Shown: positions 1 through 5,695 of the stretch, piece after piece
Numbering within the stretch: the first letter of the stretch is position 1
Layout: every line of letters begins with the position of its first letter
Source: Methanomassiliicoccus sp.
GTDB taxonomy: Archaea; Thermoplasmatota; Thermoplasmata; Methanomassiliicoccales; JACIVX01
Length of the DNA stretch: 9,523 bases
Assembly: GCA_020725985.1 (NCBI GenBank)
Contig: DYTM01000040.1
Coordinates: forward strand, 1-9,523
Direction: 5' to 3'
Notes under the pieces: generated by a model
What the model was told of the DNA's origin: nothing
The model's input: the letters and a program-made list of their open reading frames with translations, nothing else
Database searches by the model: none
Program-made: the position numbers and the translations under genes

Positions 1-21
1 CGTCCCGGCTTAGCGGGTTGA
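1..21 (+). CDS. Possible 3' end of an upstream gene
   Basis: The first reading frame from the window edge gives six codons (RPGLAG) and then a TGA at 19-21. That stop overlaps a TTG at 18, the same kind of 4-base stop/start overlap seen at two later junctions of this operon. This suggests an upstream co-transcribed gene, but six codons cannot show homology. The frame of the next gene is also open back to the edge, so this tail could be noise. Confidence 0.3.
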   Translation, partial: RPGLAG

Positions 22-29
22 GGGCCCGC

Positions 30-632
30 ATGGGTCGTCTGCTTCGAGTGGGGCGCAAGGAGGATAGGGAGGACGATGGCGAGCGCGTGCCGTTCATCGT
101 CGTCCTGATGGGCCTGACGTTCGTTCTGATAATCTTCCTTCTCTCTCTTCCCCTCGCGGACATCATCATCACCGATGGCTCGGTGAGATGGGCTTTCTTT
201 CTCATCCTGTGCATCGTCCTGGCACTGATCATCATTGTCCGGGCGTATCCGAGGAGATCGGGCGATGCGTTCACATGGAAAGGATACGAGATCGAAGAGG
301 AGCGGTCGGGCACACTCAAGTCCTCGTCCGGCCTCATCGGCAGGGCGATGAGCGGCCAGACCTTCAGCCAGATGAACGCCTACCAGGAGCTGAAGGAGGC
401 GGCCATCAGCAGGCTGATGGTCCGGCGGAGGATCAGCAGGGAGGGAATGGCCGATCTGCTGAGGGATCGTGAAAGGCTCAGAGAGCTGGTCGGGGACGAG
501 GAGCTCGCAGCATTCATGGTCACCGACTTCAAGCGGGTCTACCTGGACCAGGCAAACGGTCTGTCGCACTGGTCCCGTTCGTTCGATATCACATTCGAGA
601 GGTTGCTCAGGAAAGTGGAGGAATGGCAATGA
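30..632 (+). CDS. Two-TM membrane protein of the MoxR-DUF58 operon
   Basis: Hypothetical membrane protein, no family recognised with certainty. Numbered from the TTG at 18, a short basic/acidic N-terminus is followed by two hydrophobic helices at about residues 24-46 (VPFIVVLMGLTFVLIIFLLS) and 57-76 (WAFFLILCIVLALIIIV). A soluble, charged, helix-rich tail of about 125 residues follows, probably cytoplasmic. Archaeal MoxR-DUF58 clusters often carry a small two-TM protein of this architecture (haloarchaeal DUF7269-like proteins are comparable), but I cannot confirm homology. The start is uncertain. ATG at 30 has a GAGGG Shine-Dalgarno at 20-24; TTG at 18 would overlap the upstream TGA; the frame is also open to the window edge, so a longer protein is possible. 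The stop overlaps the start of the MoxR gene, so the two are probably translated together. Real coding is supported by G/C-rich third positions and the sensible TM pattern. Confidence 0.8.
   Translation: MGRLLRVGRKEDREDDGERVPFIVVLMGLTFVLIIFLLSLPLADIIITDGSVRWAFFLILCIVLALIIIVRAYPRRSGDAFTWKGYEIEEERSGTLKSSSGLIGRAMSGQTFSQMNAYQELKEAAISRLMVRRRISREGMADLLRDRERLRELVGDEELAAFMVTDFKRVYLDQANGLSHWSRSFDITFERLLRKVEEWQ
617..621 (+). promoter_or_regulatory. Shine-Dalgarno that fixes the MoxR start
   Basis: GGAGG lies 7 bases before the ATG at 629 but only 1 base before the ATG at 623. The spacing favours 629, whose ATGA overlaps the TGA of the preceding gene, a classic translational-coupling arrangement. Confidence 0.7.
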
Positions 633-1579
633 ACGTCGAGGAGCTCAAGAGGACATGCGAAGGCATCATGAATGAGGTGGGGAAGGTCATCGTCGGGAAG
701 CGGGAGGTTATGGAGAGGGTCATGTTGGCGATGCTGTGCGACGGGCACATACTTCTCGAGGACTACCCCGGGCTGGCCAAGACCCTCATGGCGAAGTGCT
801 TCGCGGGGGCGAGCGGGTGCAGCTTCAAGCGCGTCCAGTTCACCCCGGACTTGCTGCCGGCGGACATCACCGGAACCTACGTTCTCGACACGAGATCCTC
901 GACCTTCGAGCTGAGGAAGGGGCCTGTCTTCACCAACATCCTCCTTGCCGACGAGATCAACCGCGCCCCGCCCAAGACCCAGTCCGCATTGCTCGAGTCT
1001 ATGCAGGAGCGCCAGGTCACCCTTGACGGGGTGAGGCACCCTCTCGACAGGCCATTCATCGTCATGGCGACCCAGAACCCGATAGAGTACGAGGGGACCT
1101 ACCCCCTTCCCGAGGCCCAGATCGACAGGTTCCTCCTCAGGACTGCGGTGGGCTATCCGTCCGACCAGGAGGAGAAGGAGATACTGGCGAGGCGGAAGGC
1201 GAGGAAGAAGGAGGAGGCGGAGGTGCTCCAGGTCTGCGCCCCGGGAAAGGTCGTAGAAATGCAATCGGTCGTCGAAAGCGTGCACATCGAGGAGTCGATC
1301 GAGGAATACATCGTCAAGATCGCGTCGGCGACGAGGAAGCATCAACAGGTGGAGGTGGGAGCGAGCCCGAGAGGGTCGCTGGCGATGATGAAGCTCGCCT
1401 CCGCGAGAGCGGCCATGCATGGAAGGGATTACGTCATCCCGGACGACGTCAAGGCGGTGGCGGTCCCGGCGGTCGCCCACAGGCTCATCCTCGCCCCGGA
1501 TCCGTGGATAAGGGGCGTGAGGCCCGAGGGCATAGTCGAGGCGATCATGAAGGAGATTCCCGTTCCGAAGGTAGGTTGA
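629..1579 (+). CDS. MoxR family AAA+ ATPase
   Basis: AAA+ ATPase of the MoxR family, expected to act as an ATP-driven chaperone or remodeler with a vWA/DUF58 partner. Numbered from the ATG at 629: N-terminal helical part 1-38; P-loop YPGLAKT at about 46-52 (GLAKT for GxGKT is common in MoxR proteins); Walker B ILLADE at 104-109 followed by INRAPPKTQSALLESMQE; sensor 1 ATQNP at 147-151; arginine in QIDRFLL near 167; C-terminal lid with the GASPR sensor 2 motif at 244-248 and PDDV. All core motifs are intact, and 316 aa is normal for the family. ATG 623 would add two residues, but the Shine-Dalgarno spacing supports 629. It overlaps the preceding membrane-protein gene by 4 bases and is followed after 1 base by DUF58, the standard MoxR partner. 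The substrate is unknown. The family call is secure; the biological process is inference. Confidence 0.95.
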   Translation: MNVEELKRTCEGIMNEVGKVIVGKREVMERVMLAMLCDGHILLEDYPGLAKTLMAKCFAGASGCSFKRVQFTPDLLPADITGTYVLDTRSSTFELRKGPVFTNILLADEINRAPPKTQSALLESMQERQVTLDGVRHPLDRPFIVMATQNPIEYEGTYPLPEAQIDRFLLRTAVGYPSDQEEKEILARRKARKKEEAEVLQVCAPGKVVEMQSVVESVHIEESIEEYIVKIASATRKHQQVEVGASPRGSLAMMKLASARAAMHGRDYVIPDDVKAVAVPAVAHRLILAPDPWIRGVRPEGIVEAIMKEIPVPKVG

Positions 1580-1580
1580 C

Positions 1581-2852
1581 TTGAGATCGAGAGCGAGAGC
1601 CGCACTTCTCCTGTCGGGTCTATTCCTCCTCCTCTCGGGCCTCGCGCTCAGGAGGTGGGAGCTGATTAGCCTCCTCATTCCCATCACCGTTCTCCTTTTC
1701 CTTTCCCTCTTCCTCGGGAGACCTCCGGACATCTCCCTCAGGGTTTCCAGGAGCATCGAATCCGATCGTCTTCTCGAAGGCGATTCGGTCTGGGTCGAGC
1801 TGCGCATCCTCAACCAAGGGAGGGATCTGAACTTCCTGGAGATCGTGGACATGATTCCCGAGGGGTCGGTCGTGCTGGAGGGCCGGAGCCAGTTTCCCCT
1901 GAGCATCCGCTCCGACGAGGAGATCGTGGCGAGATACAGGATCCGCCCCTCCGGCCGAGGAAGGCACAGGTTGGGACCCGTCGAAGTGCGCTGGACCGAT
2001 CCGACCTTCATGTACTCCTCCGAAACGGTGATCGAGGAGACGGGCGAGATCATCGTTCTTCCGGACATCCATGAGTTGAAGAAGTGCAGCCTGAGACCGA
2101 CCAAGGTGAGGATGCATGTCGGGAACATAGGCTCGAAGATACTGGGCGCTGGGAGCGAATTCTACTGCCTCCGCGGGTACTTCCCGGGAGACGAGATGCG
2201 AAGGCTGAATTGGAAGGCGAGTGCCAGGCGCGGGGCCCTCGTGACAAACGAGTACGAGAGCGAGCGCAGCGGGGATGTGACGATTGTGCTGGACGCGAGG
2301 AACGGTCCCGGCGCTTCCGGGAACGGGATCGTAGATGCGGGGGTAGGAGCGGTCGCCAGCTTGTCCTCTCACTTCCTGAAGGAGAAGAGCCGCGTCGGGG
2401 CGATCATCATGGGTGATGTGACGAGGACGGTCAAGCCGGCGTTCGGGAGGCGGCAGTTCCACAGGATCGTGGACGCGCTTCTCGAGGTGAGGCCGGGGGA
2501 GGCGCAGTCGCTTCGGGGAATATGGCTCGCGCTCGAGCGGTACTTCTCTCGCCAGTCGCTCGTCATCATCATCACACCCCTCTCCGACCGCGCCACCGTT
2601 GAGTTCGCCCAGGAGCTCGTTCGCAGGGGCCAGGATGTTGTCGTTGTTTCTCCCTCCCCGATCCACATGGAGGCGAACCGGCTTGACGGCTCGGTGCCGA
2701 CCGGCCTCGCCGCGCGGCTCGCCGAGGTCAGGAGGAGCAACATCGTCGAGGAACTGAGGCGATACTGCCAGGTCATCGACTGGGATCCAGAAGCGCCCCT
2801 CGCCAGGCACCTGATGGAGGTGAGAGGATCGAGGCATATCGCGACAAGGTGA
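1581..2852 (+). CDS. DUF58 domain protein, MoxR partner
   Basis: Membrane-anchored DUF58 protein, 423 aa. Two hydrophobic segments lie at about residues 7-22 and 28-46. An extended beta-rich region follows (about 48-165), where RVSRSIESDRLLEGDSVWV and LNQGRDLNFLEIVDMIPEG resemble the usual DUF58 preamble. The DUF58 core is at about 191-228: GSEFYCLRGYFPGDEMRRLN, WKASARR, then NEYESER. The C-terminal part resembles a vWA domain, with VTIVLDARNG at 233-242 where a MIDAS would read DxSxS; here the serines are missing, so metal binding may be lost. It starts at TTG one base after the MoxR stop, with no nearby ATG, and its stop overlaps the GTG of the next gene. DUF58 proteins almost always pair with MoxR ATPases and are thought to link the ATPase to a client. 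The function in this organism is unknown. Confidence 0.93.
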   Translation: MRSRARAALLLSGLFLLLSGLALRRWELISLLIPITVLLFLSLFLGRPPDISLRVSRSIESDRLLEGDSVWVELRILNQGRDLNFLEIVDMIPEGSVVLEGRSQFPLSIRSDEEIVARYRIRPSGRGRHRLGPVEVRWTDPTFMYSSETVIEETGEIIVLPDIHELKKCSLRPTKVRMHVGNIGSKILGAGSEFYCLRGYFPGDEMRRLNWKASARRGALVTNEYESERSGDVTIVLDARNGPGASGNGIVDAGVGAVASLSSHFLKEKSRVGAIIMGDVTRTVKPAFGRRQFHRIVDALLEVRPGEAQSLRGIWLALERYFSRQSLVIIITPLSDRATVEFAQELVRRGQDVVVVSPSPIHMEANRLDGSVPTGLAARLAEVRRSNIVEELRRYCQVIDWDPEAPLARHLMEVRGSRHIATR

Positions 2853-3418
2853 GGGGCCAGATCATCCTCATCAGGATCGGTTCAGCCGCGCTCCTCGAAC
2901 TGGCAGGCATCCTCTCTCTGGAATGGGGTGCGGAGGAGCTCCCGGTCCTCGTCCCCTTCTTCATGTTTGCGCTCTTCTGTGCCGCCTCGGCTTCCCTTCA
3001 GGCAAGAAGGACCGATTTCTTCACCTTGTTCGCCGGAGTTCTCGTTCTGACAGGGGTCTTCCTCGTCGACCTGCCCTCGCCCGACTCGATGCTGGGGACC
3101 TGGGCTGTTTTCGGGACGGGTCTTCTCTCGATCCTTCTTGGGATTAGGGGGGCGAGGCTCTCCTCCGTCACGTTGGCAGGAGGCGGCCCCGCCGGAAGCT
3201 CGAGCGTCCTTCTTTCCAGAGCGATACGGAAATCCGTCGGGCGCACTCTTGCATTCTTCGCCGCATTCATGCTCGTTTCGATCGCCCTGCTCATGCTCTC
3301 CTCCCTTGCGGACCTCGGCAGCTTCTCGATGATTCTCCTGGCGGGATGCGTTCTGGCTGCGATGTTCTCGTTGGCGCTTCTCGTATCACCCAGACTATGG
3401 TCCGTCAGACCAAAGTAA
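2849..3418 (+). CDS. Polytopic membrane protein of the MoxR-DUF58 operon
   Basis: Hypothetical integral membrane protein, 189 aa, not recognised as a named family. I see five or six hydrophobic helices: about residues 8-22, 28-49, 56-75, 85-103, 131-152 and 157-176. Loops are short, the linker around 108-128 is Gly/Ser-rich, and the protein ends in a basic tail. No catalytic motif is visible. The GTG start overlaps the TGA of the DUF58 gene by 4 bases, so it belongs to the same transcript. A GGAGGTGA at 2816-2823 is an excellent Shine-Dalgarno but lies 25 bases too far upstream; the frame is open across that interval without an ATG, GTG or TTG. Archaeal MoxR-DUF58 loci often end with such multi-TM proteins, so a role as membrane partner of the module is a reasonable inference. 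Confidence 0.85.
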   Translation: MRGQIILIRIGSAALLELAGILSLEWGAEELPVLVPFFMFALFCAASASLQARRTDFFTLFAGVLVLTGVFLVDLPSPDSMLGTWAVFGTGLLSILLGIRGARLSSVTLAGGGPAGSSSVLLSRAIRKSVGRTLAFFAAFMLVSIALLMLSSLADLGSFSMILLAGCVLAAMFSLALLVSPRLWSVRPK

Positions 3419-3425
3419 CAAATAT
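3418..3425 (+). promoter_or_regulatory. TATA box for the geranylgeranyl reductase gene
   Basis: ACAAATAT is centred about 27 bases before the ATG at 3449, the distance expected from an archaeal TATA box to the transcription start. No Shine-Dalgarno precedes the ATG (CTCTTCCTCAGA is pyrimidine-rich), so the mRNA is probably leaderless. The box begins on the last base of the preceding gene's TAA, giving this gene its own promoter despite the short gap. Confidence 0.6.
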
Positions 3426-3448
3426 CTGCCCCCTCTTCCTCAGAATGT

Positions 3449-4618
3449 ATGGACTGCGACCTCGTCGTCGTCGGTGGCGGCCCAGTCGGGAGCGGAGTTG
3501 CCGCGCTCACCTCCAAGGGGATGAGGACGGTCGTTCTTGAGGAACATCCGGAGGTAGGCGTTCCGGTCCAGTGTGCGGGCCTCGTCACCCCGCGGGTGAT
3601 CGAGCTTGCCGGCGCTCGCGAGACGATCCTCAGCTCCCTGAGGGGTGCAGTCGTCCATTTTCCGGGCGGGCTGACGATCAATGTGATGGGGAAGGAGACG
3701 AAGGCGTTCGTCGTCGACAGGAAGGCGTTCGACCAGATCTGTCAGCAGAGGGCCCTGGACACAGGGGCGACCTACATGCTGGGGACGAAGTGTCTCTCTT
3801 TCTCAGCTGTCGGAGACAGGATGAGGGTGGAGACCAACGGTTCCGAAGGGAGGAAGTCGATAGAGACTGAGCTGCTGGTCGGGGCAGACGGCTACAAGTC
3901 CTCAGTCTCAAGGATGGGCGGGCTGGGCCGACCCCGGGACAGCGTGAAGGGGATTCAGGCGGACCTTGATCACGTGACCGAGCCGCAGCATATGGTTCAC
4001 ATTTACCTTGGCGAGAAGGTGGCCCCAGGCTTCTTCGCCTGGATCATTCCGTGCGGTGCCTTCACCAGGGTCGGCCTCTGTGTGTCCCGAGGCAATGGCG
4101 TTCCGAGCGATTTCCTCCGCAGCTTCCTTCAGCGTGTCGGGCTGAGCGGGGCAAGAAGGATGAGCACGATCTCCGGCGTCATCCCGATCGGTCCGCTTTC
4201 GAGGACATTCGCTGACCGGCTGATGGTGGCAGGGGACTGTGCCGCGCAGGCCAAACCCCTGAGCGGCGGCGGCTTGTACACCGGCCTCATCGCGGCGGGA
4301 TGCGCGGGTCGGACGGCGCTGGAGGCTTTCGAGGCGGGGGACTATTCCGCCGCCTTCCTCTCTAGGTATCAGGAGAGGTGGAAGGCCGAGATCGGGAAGG
4401 AGCTGGACCGGGGGTACAGGATAAGGAAGATATTCGTCCTTCTCAATGATAGTAAGATCGACGAGCTGGGCAGGCTCATGAGCCGGGAGGATGTCGTCGA
4501 CATCCTCTCGACTGGGGACATCGATTTCCCCACTGCAGTCGCCCCTGCTCTCCTGAGGTCTATTCCGTCGCTTCTCAAGTTCTCCCCGCAGATCCTCGGA
4601 TCGCTGCTGATGAGGTGA
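3449..4618 (+). CDS. Geranylgeranyl reductase family FAD-dependent oxidoreductase
   Basis: FAD-dependent reductase of the geranylgeranyl reductase family, 389 aa. These archaeal enzymes saturate the double bonds of geranylgeranyl chains in ether lipids or their precursors. Visible features: dinucleotide-binding GGGPVGSG at 9-16 ending in the acidic VLEE at 29-32; the substrate-pocket cysteine in VPVQCAG (C42); LLVGADG at 143-148; an aromatic motif GFFAWIIP at 194-201 matching the family's YxWxFP; and the second FAD motif VAGDCAAQAKPLSGGGLYTG at 260-279. The C-terminal RYQERWKAEIGKELDRGYRI helix is also typical. The lysine that usually follows FP is replaced by Cys-Gly, so substrate handling may differ. 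Archaea commonly carry several paralogues, so I do not assign digeranylgeranylglycerophospholipid reductase specifically. The start is supported by the promoter spacing. It precedes a wyosine gene, with no evident functional link. Confidence 0.92.
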   Translation: MDCDLVVVGGGPVGSGVAALTSKGMRTVVLEEHPEVGVPVQCAGLVTPRVIELAGARETILSSLRGAVVHFPGGLTINVMGKETKAFVVDRKAFDQICQQRALDTGATYMLGTKCLSFSAVGDRMRVETNGSEGRKSIETELLVGADGYKSSVSRMGGLGRPRDSVKGIQADLDHVTEPQHMVHIYLGEKVAPGFFAWIIPCGAFTRVGLCVSRGNGVPSDFLRSFLQRVGLSGARRMSTISGVIPIGPLSRTFADRLMVAGDCAAQAKPLSGGGLYTGLIAAGCAGRTALEAFEAGDYSAAFLSRYQERWKAEIGKELDRGYRIRKIFVLLNDSKIDELGRLMSREDVVDILSTGDIDFPTAVAPALLRSIPSLLKFSPQILGSLLMR

Positions 4619-4666
4619 TGAGGAAATGAAAAGGATGAAGTACCGGTAGAGTTCTGAGTTGCCCGA

Positions 4667-5689
4667 ATGAGGCTGGCGAAGGTCCGGAAATCCGAGGCTG
4701 AGAGCGTCCGGAGGAAGCTTTTCGCGATTGGGGGCGTGAGGAAGGACCTGAGAATAGTCGAGGATGGGGAGAGCGTCCTTATTCCCTTGAAGGAGGAGAT
4801 TCGCGAGGGAATTGTGAAGGATCTCGACCTCGTGATTGTGGAGGGTTCGAGCCCCGGGCGCTCGTTCCACCGGTCCCCCTACGAGCAGGTCGTCGAGAGC
4901 GCTGACATCCCGGCGGACCTCAAACACCTGCTGCCGGACAGATGGGAGAGGATCGGGGACATCCTGGTCCTGAGAATCCCGAAGGAGTTGAGGCCCTTCG
5001 CAACGGCCCTCGCCGCGATGTACGCGGAGGCGCTGGGGGCGAAGACCGTCTGCGAGGATATGGGGAAGATTGTCGGACCGTACCGAACGCCCTCAATCAA
5101 GGTCATCTACGGAAGGGAGACTGAGACTGTCCACCTTGAGAACGGGATCCGCTACAAGCTCGATGTGGCGAAGATCATGCTCTCCTCGGGGAACGTCGAC
5201 GAGAGGATGAGAATGGCGGAACTGGACTGCGAAGGCGAGACCGTCGTGGACATGTTCGCCGGCATGGGCTACTTCACCCTCCCGATCGCCGTGCACGCGA
5301 ATGCCGACAGGGTCATCGCCTGCGAGATCAACCCGCTCGCCCACCATTACTTGAAGGAGAATGCAGTCCTCAATGGAGTCGAGGGGAAGGTGGAGGCGTT
5401 CCTGGGGAACAACCGCAGCCTGCCGGGAGAGGCCTTCGCCGACAGGGTCGTGATGGGCTACGTCGGCACGACCCACGAATACCTCCCGGAGGCGATGAGG
5501 CTCGTTCGCCCGGGCGGGGTCGTGTACTATCACGAGACCTGCCCGATCGATCTCCTGCCGCAAAGGCCGATAGAGAGGATCGCGGAGGCGGCCGCGGGGC
5601 GGGAGCACAGGATCCTGAGGGTGAGGAAGGTCAAGTCCTACGGTCCCTCGACGGTTCATGCGGTCGTCGAGTTCGAGGTCCTCGACTGA
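4667..5689 (+). CDS. taw2: tRNA(Phe) wyosine-pathway aminocarboxypropyltransferase, Taw2-like
   Basis: Class I SAM-dependent enzyme of the Trm5/Tyw2 family, 340 aa. Taw2 transfers the 3-amino-3-carboxypropyl group of SAM to C7 of 4-demethylwyosine at tRNA(Phe) position 37. A small N-terminal domain is at about 1-50 (RKSEAESVRRKLFAIGGV, then SVLIPLKEE). The middle domain contains DRWERIGDILVLRIPKEL at 91-108 and HLENGIRYKLDVAKIMLSSG at 156-175. The SAM site is VVDMFAGMGYFTLPIAVHA at 193-211, followed by ACEINPLAHHYLKENA. The deciding stretch is DRVVMGYVGTTHEYLPEAM at 259-277: Trm5 methyltransferases carry an NLP motif where this protein has GYV with THEYL, as in Taw2. The C-terminal SYGPSTVHAVVEFEV is also usual. 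The start is well fixed because an in-frame TGA lies at 4655-4657; no clear Shine-Dalgarno is visible. Trm5 is the alternative, judged less likely. Confidence 0.88.
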   Translation: MRLAKVRKSEAESVRRKLFAIGGVRKDLRIVEDGESVLIPLKEEIREGIVKDLDLVIVEGSSPGRSFHRSPYEQVVESADIPADLKHLLPDRWERIGDILVLRIPKELRPFATALAAMYAEALGAKTVCEDMGKIVGPYRTPSIKVIYGRETETVHLENGIRYKLDVAKIMLSSGNVDERMRMAELDCEGETVVDMFAGMGYFTLPIAVHANADRVIACEINPLAHHYLKENAVLNGVEGKVEAFLGNNRSLPGEAFADRVVMGYVGTTHEYLPEAMRLVRPGGVVYYHETCPIDLLPQRPIERIAEAAAGREHRILRVRKVKSYGPSTVHAVVEFEVLD

Positions 5690-5695
5690 TCTTCC

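Noticed and set aside
764..784. Apparently broken Walker A (GLAKT instead of GxGKT) in MoxR
   Set aside because: Ala in place of the second Gly is common in MoxR family members, so it is not evidence of inactivation.
539..2128. 529-codon open frame on the minus strand
   Set aside because: It lies antisense across the MoxR and DUF58 genes, which have clear family motifs. Its translation is rich in Arg, Leu and His with no recognisable domain, as expected for antisense of high-G+C genes.
1620..2837. 405-codon open frame on the minus strand
   Set aside because: Entirely antisense to the DUF58 gene; low-complexity composition and no motif.
4626..4649. Seven-codon mini-ORF (MKRMKYR) in the gap before taw2
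   Set aside because: Too short to support and with no clear ribosome site; could be chance in an A/G-rich spacer.
3908..4927. 339-codon open frame on the minus strand
   Set aside because: Antisense to the reductase and the start of taw2, both strongly supported; no family resemblance.
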